Positions 25,032-35,809 of a stretch of DNA of 64,000 nt are shown one piece after another. The stretch's first letter is position 1. Each line of letters opens with the position of its first letter. Source of the DNA: Stenotrophomonas sp. 169 (GTDB lineage Bacteria > Pseudomonadota > Gammaproteobacteria > Xanthomonadales > Xanthomonadaceae); assembly GCF_014621775.1 (NCBI RefSeq), contig NZ_CP061204.1, forward strand, positions 1,694,501 to 1,758,500, given 5' to 3'. A program made the translations under genes and the position numbers. The notes beneath the pieces are model-generated. The model did not search any database. It saw only the letters and a program-made list of their open reading frames with translations, and had not been told where the DNA came from.

Positions 25032-26456
25032 ATGTCTGCCCGTTCCGGCTTCCGTTCCGACCGTCGTGAGCGTTCCGACCGCCACGACCGCGATGACTCG
25101 CGCATTGATTCGCTGCGTGTGCCGCCGCATTCGGTGGAAGCCGAGCAGGCCGTGCTGGGCGGCCTGATGCTCGCGCCGGAGGCCTTCGACCGCGTCAACG
25201 AGCAACTGGCCGAGGGAGACTTCTACCGGCGCGACCACCAGATGATCTACCGCGCCATCCGCGAGCTGTCCGAGCGTGACCGTCCGTTCGATGCGGTCAC
25301 GCTGGGCGAGTGGTTCGAATCGCAGGGCAAGATGGAGCTGGTCGGCGACGGTGCCTACCTCATCGAGCTGGCCAGCACCACGCCATCGGCGGCGAACATC
25401 GTGGCCTACGCGGAGATCGTGCGTGACAAGGCGGTGCTGCGCCAGTTGATCCAGGTCGGCACGGACATCGTCAACGACGGCTTCCAGCCCGAAGGCCGCG
25501 AAAGCAGCGAACTGCTGGCCAGCGCGGAAAAATCCGTGTTCGCCATCGCCGAGCAGGGCGCTCGCGGGCGGACGGATTTCGTGGCGATGCCGGGTGCGCT
25601 GAAGGACGCCTTCGAGGAGCTGCGCAACCGCTTCGAGAACGGCGGCAACATCACCGGACTGCCGACCGGGTACAACGATTTCGATGCGATGACCGCCGGC
25701 CTGCAACCGACCGACCTGATCATCCTCGCGGCTCGTCCCGCGATGGGCAAGACAACCCTGGCGCTGAACATCGCCGAGTACGCAGCAATCAAGTCGAAGA
25801 AGGGCGTCGCGATCTTCTCGATGGAAATGTCGGCCTCGCAGTTGGCGATGCGCCTGATTTCATCGAATGGCCGCATCAACGCCCAGCGCCTGCGCACCGG
25901 TCAGCTGGAAGATGAGGATTGGAGCCGGGTGACCGGCGCCATCCGCATGCTGAAAGAGACCAAGATCTTCATCGACGATACGCCCGGCGTGTCGCCGGAG
26001 ATCCTGCGGTCCAAATGCCGTCGTCTGAAGCGCGAGCATGACCTGGGCCTGATCGTGATCGACTACCTGCAGTTGATGAGCGTGCCGGGCAACAGCGAAA
26101 ACCGCGCGACGGAAATCTCCGAAATCTCGCGAGGCCTGAAGGGCCTGGCGAAGGAGCTCAACGTGCCGGTGATCGCGCTGTCCCAGCTCAACCGATCGCT
26201 GGAAACGCGTACCGACAAGCGCCCGGTGATGGCCGATCTTCGCGAATCCGGCGCTATCGAGCAGGATGCGGACATGATCGTCTTCATCTACCGCGATGAT
26301 TACTACAACAAAGAAAACTCGCCGGACAAGGGCTTGGCCGAGATCATCATCGGCAAGCACCGTGGTGGCCCCACCGGCTCGTGCAAACTGAAGTTCTTCG
26401 GTGAGTACACCCGGTTCGACAACCTGTCGCACGATTCGGTGGGGTCGTTCGAGTAA
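25032..26456 (+). CDS. dnaB: Replicative DNA helicase DnaB
   Basis: A 474-residue hexameric helicase that unwinds DNA at the fork. The N-terminal domain begins LRVPPHSVEAEQAVLGGLML near residue 28. The RecA-like domain has Walker A ARPAMGKTTLALNIAEYA near residue 233, Walker B LGLIVIDYLQLM, and the loop LSQLNRSLETRTDKRP. The arginine finger sits in GKHRGGPTG near the end. ATG 25032 is chosen because TAGGAAA precedes it. The open frame from 24912 adds unconserved residues. An Arg/Ser/Asp-rich stretch (residues 5-27) precedes the conserved part and is specific to this group. No intein is present. Confidence 0.97.
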   Translation: MSARSGFRSDRRERSDRHDRDDSRIDSLRVPPHSVEAEQAVLGGLMLAPEAFDRVNEQLAEGDFYRRDHQMIYRAIRELSERDRPFDAVTLGEWFESQGKMELVGDGAYLIELASTTPSAANIVAYAEIVRDKAVLRQLIQVGTDIVNDGFQPEGRESSELLASAEKSVFAIAEQGARGRTDFVAMPGALKDAFEELRNRFENGGNITGLPTGYNDFDAMTAGLQPTDLIILAARPAMGKTTLALNIAEYAAIKSKKGVAIFSMEMSASQLAMRLISSNGRINAQRLRTGQLEDEDWSRVTGAIRMLKETKIFIDDTPGVSPEILRSKCRRLKREHDLGLIVIDYLQLMSVPGNSENRATEISEISRGLKGLAKELNVPVIALSQLNRSLETRTDKRPVMADLRESGAIEQDADMIVFIYRDDYYNKENSPDKGLAEIIIGKHRGGPTGSCKLKFFGEYTRFDNLSHDSVGSFE

Positions 26457-26461
26457 GGGAC

Positions 26462-26488
26462 GTAGCGCCGAGCCCTGCTCGGCGCTAC
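26462..26488. repeat. Single GTAG palindrome directly behind dnaB
   Basis: GTAGCGCCGAGCCCTGCTCGGCGCTAC forms one complete hairpin; it may act as an mRNA 3' end structure for dnaB. Confidence 0.85.
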
Positions 26489-26617
26489 CAGCATCATGGA
26501 TGCGCGCGCGGGGTTCGTCGGCGCATCCGGCGTTTCGTCGCATTCCGCTTGCACCGCGCACAGCGGGAGGGAAGGATGGTCTCCAGGCGGCGCGGTGCCG
26601 TCGTAGGAGCCCCTGTC

Positions 26618-26839
26618 ATGAAGACCCTGTTCGCGCTCGGCGTGTGGTGCCTGCTGTTCGTGCTGTGCTGGCCGCTGGCGATACTCGCCCTGATCGCGTG
26701 GCCGTTCGTGTGGTTGATCAGCCTGCCGTTCCGCCTGGTGGGAGTGACCCTGTCGGCCGTGTTCGCGTTCCTGTCGGCGGTCTTGATGCTGCCCGCGCGC
26801 CTGCTCGGCGGTGGGCGACAGCCAGCCGCCGCTCGGTAG
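26618..26839 (+). CDS. Small hydrophobic membrane protein (73 aa)
   Basis: ATG 26618 has TAGGAGC at good spacing. The product is almost wholly hydrophobic: LFALGVWCLLFVLCWPLAIL, IAWPFVWLISLPFRL and VTLSAVFAFLSAVLML suggest two or three membrane helices, ending in a short Arg-rich tail. No family is recognised. The stop codon TAG is contributed by the GTAG end of the adjoining palindrome (26836-26839), so the element may have set the end of the gene. Confidence 0.72.
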   Translation: MKTLFALGVWCLLFVLCWPLAILALIAWPFVWLISLPFRLVGVTLSAVFAFLSAVLMLPARLLGGGRQPAAAR

Positions 26840-26904
26840 AGCCGACTTCAGTCGGCTGGCGGTCGTAGGTCATGTAGCCCGCAGCCGACTGAAGTCGGCT
26901 CTAC
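26836..26904. repeat. GTAG palindrome facing pair
   Basis: GTAGAGCCGACTTCAGTCGGCT at 26836 and its inverted copy ending CTAC at 26904, separated by about 24 bp. The first GTAG contains the stop codon of the preceding gene. Confidence 0.88.
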
Positions 26905-26939
26905 CCAGGGCAAAGCAGCCGGCCGGCCCCCTGAGGCCA

Positions 26940-26968
26940 CAAAAAAACCCCGCCGAAGCGGGGTTTTT
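26940..26968. terminator. Bidirectional rho-independent terminator downstream of lpd
   Basis: Seven A, then CCCCGC-CGAA-GCGGGG (26948-26963), then TTTTT. It serves lpd (minus) and the small membrane gene (plus). Confidence 0.88.
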
Positions 26969-26989
26969 CGTTACGCCACCAAAGCGGTA

Positions 26990-28426
26990 TCAGTTCGCCT
27001 TGTGGATCGCGCGCTTGCTGACCGCCATCGCGGCGTCGTGCACCACTTCCGACAGCGACGGATGGGCGTGGCAGATGCGCGCGAGATCATCGGCCGAACC
27101 GCTGAACTCCATGGTCAGCACGCCTTCGTGCACCAGCTCGGACACATTCGCGCCGACCAGGTGCATGCCCAGGATGCGATCGGTTTCGGCGTGTGCCAGC
27201 ACCTTGACGAAGCCGGTCGGCTCGATCATCGCAACCGCACGGCCATTGGCGGCGAACGGGAAGCTGCCAGCCTTGTACGGAATGCCTTCCGCCTTCAGCT
27301 GCTGCTCGGTCTTGCCGACCCAGGCCAGCTCCGGCTCGGTATAGATGACCCACGGGATGGTGTCGAAGTTGACGTGGCCCGGCAGGCCCGCGATCAGCTC
27401 GGCCACGGCGATGCCTTCCTCGAAGCCCTTGTGTGCCAGCATCGGGCCGCGCACGCAGTCACCGACCGCCCACACGCCATTGACGCCGGTGTGGCAGTGC
27501 GCGTCCACTTCGATCTGGCCACGCTCGTTGATCTTGACGCCGGTGCCTTCAGCCAGCAGGCCCTTGGTCGCTGCGCGACGGCCGACGGCCACCAGCAGCT
27601 TGTCCACGGTCAGCGACTTCTCGCCTTCGCTGTCAGTGTAGGTCAGCGCGACTTCGGCCTTCTTGCCCTTGCCGGTGACTTCAGCCTTGGACACCTTGGC
27701 GCCCAGCTTGATGTCCAGGCCCTGCTTCTTGAACTCCTTCAACGCGACCTTGCCCACTTCGGCGTCGGCGGCGGCCAGGAAGTCCGGCAGTGCTTCCAGG
27801 ATCGTCACTTCCGACCCCAGGCGCTTCCACACGCTGCCCAGTTCCAGGCCGATCACACCGGCGCCGATCACGGCCAGGCGCTTCGGGACTTCGGTGAAAT
27901 CCAGGCCGCCGACGTTGTCGACGATGGTCTCACCGTCGAACTTGGCGAACGGCAGTTCGATCGAGTCCGAGCCAGCGGCGATGATCACGTTGGTGCCCTT
28001 CAGCTCGACGATCGAGCCGTCGTGCTGGGTCACCTTGACCACGTTGTCCTTCTGCAGCTCGCCGAAACCGTAATACGCAGCCACCTTGTTCGCCTTGAAC
28101 AGCATGGCGATGCCACCGGTGAACTGCTTGACGATCTTGTCCTTGCGGCCAACCATCGCCTCGACGTCCATCTTGGCATCCTTGAAGCTGATGCCGTGGT
28201 CGCCAAAGATGTGGCCCATGTTCCAGTACTGGCGCGAGGAATCCAGCAGCGCCTTGGACGGGATGCAGCCCACGCGCAGGCAGGTGCCGCCGAGCGCCGG
28301 CTTGCCGTCCTTGCCCAGCGCCGCGTCGATGCAGGCCGTCTTCAGGCCCAGCTGCGCGGCACGGATGGCGGCGTGGTAACCGGCCGGGCCGGCACCGATG
28401 ACGACGACGTCGAATTGTTCAGCCAT
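26990..28426 (-). CDS. lpdA: Dihydrolipoyl dehydrogenase (E3)
   Basis: A 478-residue FAD enzyme that reoxidises the lipoyl arm of SucB with NAD+. The FAD motif VVVIGAGPAGYHAAIRAAQLG is N-terminal. The redox disulphide is in GGTCLRVGCIPSK near residues 48-53, where Arg replaces the usual Asn. The NAD motif LAVIGAGVIGLELGSVWKRLG is near 185, and the C-terminal dimer-site HAHPSLSE holds the catalytic His-Glu pair. Third gene of the sucA-sucB-lpd set; the 132-bp gap from sucB contains a GC-rich stem-loop, which may lower lpd expression relative to sucAB (inference). Confidence 0.97.
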   Translation of the reverse strand: MAEQFDVVVIGAGPAGYHAAIRAAQLGLKTACIDAALGKDGKPALGGTCLRVGCIPSKALLDSSRQYWNMGHIFGDHGISFKDAKMDVEAMVGRKDKIVKQFTGGIAMLFKANKVAAYYGFGELQKDNVVKVTQHDGSIVELKGTNVIIAAGSDSIELPFAKFDGETIVDNVGGLDFTEVPKRLAVIGAGVIGLELGSVWKRLGSEVTILEALPDFLAAADAEVGKVALKEFKKQGLDIKLGAKVSKAEVTGKGKKAEVALTYTDSEGEKSLTVDKLLVAVGRRAATKGLLAEGTGVKINERGQIEVDAHCHTGVNGVWAVGDCVRGPMLAHKGFEEGIAVAELIAGLPGHVNFDTIPWVIYTEPELAWVGKTEQQLKAEGIPYKAGSFPFAANGRAVAMIEPTGFVKVLAHAETDRILGMHLVGANVSELVHEGVLTMEFSGSADDLARICHAHPSLSEVVHDAAMAVSKRAIHKAN

Positions 28427-28524
28427 TTGAAGGTTCCTTGTTGCATTCCTCGACCCGTGGAACGGATCGGTGGCGCGAGGCGCCGGGAGGCGGGCAGGGC
28501 GGTGGCCGTGCCCCTGAATCGACA

Positions 28525-28550
28525 GACCCCTCCCGCGGGCGGGAGGGGTC
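28525..28550 (-). other. GC-rich stem-loop between sucB and lpd
   Basis: GACCCCTCCCGC-GGGCGGGAGGGGTC-type inverted repeat at 28525-28550. There is no U tract on the minus strand (GTCTGTCG follows), so it looks more like an intercistronic mRNA stabiliser or attenuator than a full terminator. Confidence 0.6.
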
Positions 28551-28558
28551 GGCGGGTC

Positions 28559-29770
<1,212 letters not shown>

Positions 29771-29810
29771 GCGGGGGCTTCCTGGGTTCTTTTTTCGTGG
29801 AATGGGGGGG

Positions 29811-32642
29811 TTATTCGGCGACCGAGTCGTCGAACGGGTTGACCAGCGCATCGGCGACCAGCTTCTGCTGCTCGATGACGTGGTCAGCCATGTGGCCGGC
29901 TGCCGGCGATGCCGACCGTGCACGACCTGCGTAATGGAGGCTCTGGCCTTCGCCGACGCAGAACTGCAGGTGGTGGCGGATCTGGTACCACGCACCCTGG
30001 TTCTGCGGCTCTTCCTGCGTCCACACCACGTCGGTGGCATTGCCGTACTTCTTCAGTTCGGCAGCCAGCAGCGCGCGCGGGAACGGGTACAGCTGCTCCA
30101 CGCGGATGATCGCCACGTCGTCCTGGCCCCGCTTGGTCTGGTCTTCCAGCAGGTCGTAGTAGACCTTGCCCGAGCACAGCACCACGCGCTTGACCTTCTT
30201 CGGATCTGCCTTGGCATCACCGATGAGGTGCTGGAACTCGCCATTGGCCAGTTCTTCCAGCGTCGACACGGCCAGCTTGTGGCGCAGCAGCGACTTGGGC
30301 GACATCACGATCAGCGGCTTGCGCGTGGTCAGGTGCTGCTGGCGACGCAGCATGTGGAAGGCCTGCGCCGGCGTGGACGGGACCACCACCAGCATGTTTT
30401 CCAGCGCACACAACTGCAGGAAGCGCTCAAGGCGCGCCGAGCTGTGTTCCGGACCCTGGCCTTCATACCCATGCGGCAGCAGCAGGGTTAGACCGGTCAG
30501 GCGGCCCCACTTGGCTTCACCGGCGGCGATGAACTGGTCGATCACCACCTGGGCGCCGTTGGCGAAATCGCCGAACTGGCCTTCCCAGATGCACAGGGTG
30601 CCCGGGTCGGTGGTGGAGAACCCGTACTCGAATGCCATCACGGCTTCTTCGCTGAGCAGCGAATCGATGATGGTGGCTTTTTCCGGCGCGTCCACCAGCT
30701 GCCGCAGCGGCAGGTAGTAGTTGTCGGTGTTCTGGTCGTGCAGGATCGCGTGGCGGTGCGTGAACGTACCGCGGCCGACGTCCTGACCGACCAGACGCAG
30801 GCGATGGCCTTCGTCGAGCAGGGTGGCGTAGGCCAGGTTTTCCGCAAAGCCCCAGTCGCCCGGGATCTCGCCGGCGGCCATCTTGCGACGGTCGTCATAC
30901 ACCTTGGCCACGCGCGAATGGACCTGCACGCTTTCCGGGATGGTGGTGATCCGCTTGGCCAGATCGGTCAGCTTCTCCATGCCTACCGCAGTGCTGATGC
31001 TGTCCGACAGCTTGCCGTCCAGCAGCTTCGGCCAGTCCACGAACAGCGGGCTGGTCGGCGGGGTCTTCTCCACCTTGGCCAGCTCGGTGGTGTACTCGCC
31101 GCTGTCCAGCTTGACGCGGTAGCCATCCACCAGTGCCTTGCCGCCACCGGATTCGATCACGCCGGCCTGCTCAAGCTGCTCGGCGTACATCTCACGGGTG
31201 GTCTTGTGCTTGCGGATCACCTGGTACATCAACGGCTGGGTGATGGCCGGTTCGTCGGCTTCGTTATGGCCCCAGCGGCGGTAGCACATCAGGTCGATGA
31301 CCACGTCCTTGGCAAACTTCTGCCGGAACTCGAAGGCCAGCTTGGCAGCGAACACCACGGCCTCGGGATCATCACCGTTCACGTGGAAGACCGGTGCGGC
31401 AATCATCTTGGCCACATCGGTGCAGTACAGCGTGGAGCGCGAGTCTTCCGGGTTCGACGTGGTGAAGCCGACCTGGTTGTTGACCACGATGTGCACGGTG
31501 CCGCCGACGGCGAAACCGCGCGCCTGCGACATCTGGAACAGCTCCATCACCACGCCCTGACCGGCAAACGCCGCATCACCGTGGATCAGGATCGGCATCA
31601 CCTGCTTGCGCTCGGTGTCGCTGCGGCGTTCCTGGCGCGACCGCACCGAACCGGCCACCACCGGATCGGCGATTTCCAGGTGCGACGGGTTGAACGCCAG
31701 CGCCAGATGAACCGGGCCGCCGTCAGTGCTGACATCGGCGGAGAAGCCCATGTGGTACTTCACGTCACCGGCGGAGGCATGGTTGTCGTGCTCGAACTTG
31801 CCTTCGAATTCGTCGAACAGCTTGCGCGGGTTCTTGCCCAGCGTGTTGACCAGCACATTCAAGCGGCCACGGTGGGCCATGCCGATCACTACGTCCTTGA
31901 CGCCGTCCTTGCCGGCATCACGGATGATGGTGTCCATCATCGGGATCAGCGCGTCGCCGCCTTCCAGCGAGAAGCGCTTCTGGCCCACGTACTTGGTGTG
32001 CAGGTAGCGTTCCAGGCCTTCCGCAGCGGTCAGGCGCTCCAGCGTGCGGCGCTTGGTCTCTGCATCCAGCGCGTAGTCGCCACCGGCGAGCTCGAGCTTT
32101 TTGTAGATCCACTGGCGCTGCTCGACCTCGGAGATGTGCATGAACTCCGCACCGATCGAACCGGTGTAGGTCGCCTTCAGGCGCGCCAGCAGGTCACGCA
32201 GTTTCATGCGCGGCTGGCCACCCACGCCGCCGGTGCTGAACTCTGCGTTCAGGTCACCATCGGACAGGCTGTGGAAGGGCAGGCCAAGGTCCGGCGGGTT
32301 GGTCGGTTCGGCCAGGCCAAGCGGATCCAGGCGCGCACCGAGGTGGCCGCGCGAACGGTAGGCGGTGATCAGGCGGCCGACATTGCGCTCGCGCTCGTCA
32401 CCGGCACCTTCGCCCGTACCGCTCTTCAGCGCACCCTTGGCGGCGTCTGCGATGTGCGCGATGACGGCCGAGTGCGGGATGTCACCGGCTTCGCGACCCT
32501 GGAAGCCATCGAAGTAGGCCTTCCATTTGGGATCGACACTGTCCGGCGAGACGAGGTACTGCTCGTACAGATCCTCGACATAGGAGGCGTTGCCGCCGGC
32601 GAGTTGCGATGATTGCGCAAACTGCTTCAGTAGATTGTCCAC
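29811..32642 (-). CDS. sucA: 2-oxoglutarate dehydrogenase E1 component
   Basis: A 943-residue thiamine-diphosphate enzyme that decarboxylates 2-oxoglutarate. The N-terminal segment ([24 protein letters not shown]) is the SucB-binding arm. [14 protein letters not shown] and [13 protein letters not shown] are in the first catalytic domain. The TPP/Mg site reads [17 protein letters not shown], followed by [36 protein letters not shown] marks the C-terminal half. GTG 32642 is the start. A TACAAT hexamer upstream (about 32736-32741, minus strand) could be a -10 box, but no clear -35 box is seen. First gene of sucA-sucB-lpd. Confidence 0.97.
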   Translation of the reverse strand: MDNLLKQFAQSSQLAGGNASYVEDLYEQYLVSPDSVDPKWKAYFDGFQGREAGDIPHSAVIAHIADAAKGALKSGTGEGAGDERERNVGRLITAYRSRGHLGARLDPLGLAEPTNPPDLGLPFHSLSDGDLNAEFSTGGVGGQPRMKLRDLLARLKATYTGSIGAEFMHISEVEQRQWIYKKLELAGGDYALDAETKRRTLERLTAAEGLERYLHTKYVGQKRFSLEGGDALIPMMDTIIRDAGKDGVKDVVIGMAHRGRLNVLVNTLGKNPRKLFDEFEGKFEHDNHASAGDVKYHMGFSADVSTDGGPVHLALAFNPSHLEIADPVVAGSVRSRQERRSDTERKQVMPILIHGDAAFAGQGVVMELFQMSQARGFAVGGTVHIVVNNQVGFTTSNPEDSRSTLYCTDVAKMIAAPVFHVNGDDPEAVVFAAKLAFEFRQKFAKDVVIDLMCYRRWGHNEADEPAITQPLMYQVIRKHKTTREMYAEQLEQAGVIESGGGKALVDGYRVKLDSGEYTTELAKVEKTPPTSPLFVDWPKLLDGKLSDSISTAVGMEKLTDLAKRITTIPESVQVHSRVAKVYDDRRKMAAGEIPGDWGFAENLAYATLLDEGHRLRLVGQDVGRGTFTHRHAILHDQNTDNYYLPLRQLVDAPEKATIIDSLLSEEAVMAFEYGFSTTDPGTLCIWEGQFGDFANGAQVVIDQFIAAGEAKWGRLTGLTLLLPHGYEGQGPEHSSARLERFLQLCALENMLVVVPSTPAQAFHMLRRQQHLTTRKPLIVMSPKSLLRHKLAVSTLEELANGEFQHLIGDAKADPKKVKRVVLCSGKVYYDLLEDQTKRGQDDVAIIRVEQLYPFPRALLAAELKKYGNATDVVWTQEEPQNQGAWYQIRHHLQFCVGEGQSLHYAGRARSASPAAGHMADHVIEQQKLVADALVNPFDDSVAE

Positions 32643-32829
32643 GATGGAGAGTGATTATTCGCTTGTGGGGTAGGGCTCTGGAAGTACCCGGCCGACTGGA
32701 TGAATAGCCATGCACGGGCGCGTTCAAACACTTGAATTGTACCCCTATCCGCCGAATGAAGGGGCGCTGCGGGGTGCTTTGGGTGGCCTGCCGTGCCGCT
32801 GGCAGACAGGTTGCAGTGGGGTGCCAGGC

Positions 32830-33732
32830 TCAGATCCCGAGAGCCCGCAGCTCGTTGCATTCGCGCGAACGGTCCCAGACCCGCTGCAATTGTTGCTCGA
32901 ACGGCTGCGAACGTGATGGCAGGGCAATGCCCGCTTCGCCGTCCAGTCGATGGCCCATCAGACGAAAGTAGTAGTCGCCGCTGTCATTGCAGGCACAGGC
33001 CGATGCCAGTGCGCGATCGACCGGGTCGCTGACCTCGCGGAACTGGAAGACGCTGGGCAGTCGTTGCGCCAGCGCCAGCAGCGGTGCGCCCCCCGCCTGC
33101 ACCGCGGCCGCATCGTGCACGATCACCCGCACCTGCTTGTCGTGCGTACGGGTGGCAAAGCGTCGCAGCGCCTGCTGCACGGCGGGTGCGTCCAGCAGGC
33201 CGGGGTCCAGTTGGCGGCTGTGGATCCACAGGCGGCGGCGCGCGCGATGGATGATGGCCGTGGTCACCGCCAGCGCGGCTTCTCGACCGTCGACCGCCAT
33301 CGGTGCACCCAGCGCGCGGCGCATCTGCAGGTGGGTGATGCCGGCCTCTTCGAACCGGCCGCCCTCTGGCACGAAGCCCTGCCGCGCATAGAACTCGCAG
33401 GCGGGCAGCTGCGCATGCAGGCTGACCTGTGGCAGGCCGGCGTCCATGGCTGCCTGCACCAAGGCCTGCAGCAGCGCTTCGCCCACGCCGCGGCTGCGCC
33501 ATCCCGGCAGCACCGCCATCCGGCCGATGCGGCCATCGGGCAGCAGACGGCCGGTGCCGCTCGGCGCGCCGTCGGCGTCGCGGGCCAGCACTTGCACGCA
33601 GACCGCGTCCAGTTCGTCGCGCTCCAGATCAGCGGGCACGCTCTGCTCGACGACGAACACCTGCTGGCGCACGCGGTGAAGGTCGGCGTGGTGGAGCGCA
33701 TAGTCAGCGCGCTCGACGTGGAAGGCCGTCAT
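32830..33732 (-). CDS. GNAT N-acetyltransferase fused to a C-terminal DUF7931-type domain
   Basis: A 300-residue protein. Residues 1-145 form a GNAT domain of the ElaA-like kind: RQQVFVVEQSVPADLERDELD, GRIGRMAVLPGWRSRGVGEALLQAL (acetyl-CoA loop RGVGEA) and LHAQLPACEFYARQGFVPEG. Residues about 155-300 form a separate domain with AIIHRARRRLWIHSRQLDPGLLD, VRVIVHDAAA and FRLMGHRLDGEAGIALPSRS. It resembles a degenerate phospholipase-D-like fold found behind GNAT domains in xanthomonads (DUF7931, from memory). The start is two nucleotides behind the stop of the JmjC gene, so the two are likely coupled. Substrate unknown. Confidence 0.87.
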   Translation of the reverse strand: MTAFHVERADYALHHADLHRVRQQVFVVEQSVPADLERDELDAVCVQVLARDADGAPSGTGRLLPDGRIGRMAVLPGWRSRGVGEALLQALVQAAMDAGLPQVSLHAQLPACEFYARQGFVPEGGRFEEAGITHLQMRRALGAPMAVDGREAALAVTTAIIHRARRRLWIHSRQLDPGLLDAPAVQQALRRFATRTHDKQVRVIVHDAAAVQAGGAPLLALAQRLPSVFQFREVSDPVDRALASACACNDSGDYYFRLMGHRLDGEAGIALPSRSQPFEQQLQRVWDRSRECNELRALGI

Positions 33733-33734
33733 GC

Positions 33735-35165
33735 TCAGTGGCGGCGCTGGCCGGCGCCGTCCTCCTGCTCATCTTCTTCATCGTCCTCGTCGAAGCTCAC
33801 CACCACTTCCACGCCGTCTTCGTGCACGTTGACTTCGCGCACATCGTCGGAGAAGTCGTCGACCTCGATGGTCTCGACCGTTTCCACCGCCTCGACCACC
33901 TCCGCGCTCGCATCCAGCACGTCGTCCTGCTCGTCGTCCGTATCGCGGGGATCGGTGAGCTGGTAGAAGCCCAGCACCATCAGCTCCTGCAGCGCCTGGC
34001 GCCCCTTCGCCGACAGGCCGCGCCAAGCTGCCTCGTCCAGCCGTTCGGCCGCCGCGATGCGCTGCGCGTCCTTGACCGGCACACTCAGGTCCAGACCGCT
34101 GCAATACAGGCTGGCACCGCGCTTTGCACGACGCCATGCCAGCCGCGCCCAGGGGTGCCGCTCCAGCAGCAGCCCATGCGCCAGCGCCTGGTCGACCTCG
34201 TCCAACGACGGTGCCGGCCCGCTGGGCATGACTTCACCGGCGGCCCGGTAGGTGGTGATGAACCGGCCGAACCAGTCACCCAGCTTGTCCGGGTCATTCA
34301 TGCGGATGGCATTGAGCGCGGCGACGACCCGGTTCATGGCCGCCACGTCGATTTCGTTGGGATCTTCCGGCAGCTTGAGGTCCGGGTCCTGATAGCGGAT
34401 GGACTCGTCGGCGTCCACGACCAGCGTATCCAGGTAATCGCTGATCAGCTCGGCCGAGGCCGGCGCGCGCATGCCGAAGGAGAACGTCAGGCACGCATCC
34501 TCGGCCACGCCGTTGTGCGGTACGTTCGGCGGCAGGTAGAGCATGTCGCCCGGCGCCAGCACCCAGTCGTGGGTCGGCTTGAATTTCGTGAGCTGCTTGA
34601 GCTCGATGTCAGGGCGGAAATCCAGCGCTGGCCGCTTGCCCTTGGTCGATTCGCTGGCGTCGATCTGCCAGCGCCGGTGGCCGTGGCCCTGCAGCAGGAA
34701 TACGTCGTACTGGTCCACGTGCGCGCCCACCGAGCCGCCGGCGGCAGCGAAGCTGATCATCACGTCGTCCATCCGCCAGCGGGGCAGGAAGTCGAACCGT
34801 GCGATCAGCGCCCGCACGTCCGGGTCCCACTTGTCCACGTCCTGCACCAGCAGGGTCCAGTCCTGTTCGGGCAGGGCAGGGAACACCGCTTCCTGGAAGG
34901 GGCCGGTACGCACGCGCCAGCCGTCGGTGCCGCGGTCGTGTTCGATCAGGCGGGCCAGCACGCCGTCCTCGCAGGCCAGGCCCGCCAGGTCTTCCGGGGT
35001 CACCGGGGTCTGGAAATCAGCGAAGGCGTTGCGGATCAGCAGCGGGCGCTTCTGCCAGTAGTCGCGCAGGAAGGTCGCGGGGGCCATGCCCAGCGGCTTG
35101 GCGGCGGTCGCGTGGACTTCGATGGCGAAGGGCTTGGGGCGGGGGGCGGGTGTGCGTGCGGCCAT
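33735..35165 (-). CDS. JmjC/cupin 2-oxoglutarate oxygenase, ribosomal uL16 arginine hydroxylase-like
   Basis: A 476-residue protein from ATG 35165 (AAGGA upstream). It resembles E. coli RoxA/YcfD, which hydroxylates an arginine of ribosomal protein uL16. The segment MAPATFLRDYWQKRPLLIRNAF starts the fold. The Fe(II) ligands are in GGSVGAHVDQYDVFLLQGHGHR (HxD) and LYLPPNVPHNGVA (His), and WQID precedes the 2-oxoglutarate Lys/Arg region. The C-terminal winged-helix dimer part follows. Residues about 410-476 form an extremely acidic tail (DEQDDV, VDDFSDDV, FDEDDEEDEQED) that E. coli YcfD lacks. The GNAT fusion gene follows two nucleotides later. Confidence 0.9.
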   Translation of the reverse strand: MAARTPAPRPKPFAIEVHATAAKPLGMAPATFLRDYWQKRPLLIRNAFADFQTPVTPEDLAGLACEDGVLARLIEHDRGTDGWRVRTGPFQEAVFPALPEQDWTLLVQDVDKWDPDVRALIARFDFLPRWRMDDVMISFAAAGGSVGAHVDQYDVFLLQGHGHRRWQIDASESTKGKRPALDFRPDIELKQLTKFKPTHDWVLAPGDMLYLPPNVPHNGVAEDACLTFSFGMRAPASAELISDYLDTLVVDADESIRYQDPDLKLPEDPNEIDVAAMNRVVAALNAIRMNDPDKLGDWFGRFITTYRAAGEVMPSGPAPSLDEVDQALAHGLLLERHPWARLAWRRAKRGASLYCSGLDLSVPVKDAQRIAAAERLDEAAWRGLSAKGRQALQELMVLGFYQLTDPRDTDDEQDDVLDASAEVVEAVETVETIEVDDFSDDVREVNVHEDGVEVVVSFDEDDEEDEQEDGAGQRRH

Positions 35166-35321
35166 GGGGGAGATCCTTGCAGCGGAAACAGGGGCGGCCT
35201 GTCGGGGCCGCTGATGGCCTATTGTCCGCGCTCGGGCGGGGTGGTGTCGAACGGGTGGAACCCCCTCGCGGTGGGGGCTGCGAAAGCGGGTTACGTGCTT
35301 GGGGCCGGGCGGTGGGGCTGT

Positions 35322-35738
35322 GCGGGGGACGGCAAGAGCCGCATCCATGCGTGCCTCGTTTCGTGCCATCCATGGCGCGGGACCGCGTCATCGCATTCGC
35401 GCTGCCGCTCCCACGCTTTGCTTCGCAAACCGTGGGCCCCGTCTCACCAGCACCCACACCCCGCCGCTTCGCGGCCGCCCCTGACTCAGGGGCTCCCTCC
35501 GCCCGACGGGTCAACGAGGCCTGTGGTAGCGCCGACCCATGGTCGGCGGAAACCATCAGATCCCATCCCCCAAGAATCCGCCGACCATGGGTCGGCGCTA
35601 CCGAAATCGGGAGGCACCACGGTCCCAAGGCCGCCATGGACCTGTCGAAGGTGGGGCGGGGGTGGGCTGGCGGGGGCGTTAAGCGCCATGGATGGCGCGC
35701 AACGAGGCCCGCAGGATGCGGCTCTTGCCGTCCCCCGC
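35322..35738. repeat. Imperfect 56-57 bp inverted repeat pair (35322-35378 / 35683-35738)
   Basis: The left arm begins GCGGGGGACGGCAAGAGCCG and ends CCATCCATGGCGC. The right arm is its near-identical reverse complement, with a handful of mismatches in the middle. The arms are 304 bp apart and enclose a GTAG dimer. The arms' own ends contain the palindrome GCGCCATGGATGGCGC (35683-35698). Confidence 0.85.
35526..35601. repeat. GTAG palindrome dimer inside the inverted-repeat interval
   Basis: GTAGCGCCGACCCATGGTCG at 35526 and the inverted CCGACCATGGGTCGGCGCTAC ending 35601. Unlike the dimers near 53-54 kb, both hairpins carry the same CCCATGG loop type. Confidence 0.88.
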
Positions 35739-35755
35739 CAGCCCACCCCCGCCCC
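35653..35755. repeat. Perfect 24-bp inverted repeat with 55-nt loop
   Basis: Arms 35653-35676 (GGGGCGGGGGTGGGCTGGCG then GGGG) and 35732-35755 are exact reverse complements. The loop contains the 16-bp palindrome GCGCCATGGATGGCGC, so a branched cruciform or long RNA hairpin is possible. Confidence 0.85.
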
Positions 35756-35783
35756 GCCAACACGCAGCCCTGCAGCCTTTGAC

Positions 35784-35807
35784 GTTGCTGTTGCTGTTGC
35801 TGTTGCT
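35784..35807. repeat. Hexanucleotide microsatellite (GTTGCT)4
   Basis: Four exact GTTGCT units, directly followed by TGAAAAGC and then the purB terminator hairpin. Confidence 0.9.
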
Positions 35808-35809
35808 TG

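Noticed and set aside
28525..28550. Full terminator between sucB and lpd
   Set aside because: The stem is strong, but no U tract follows on the coding strand, so it is listed as a stem-loop only.
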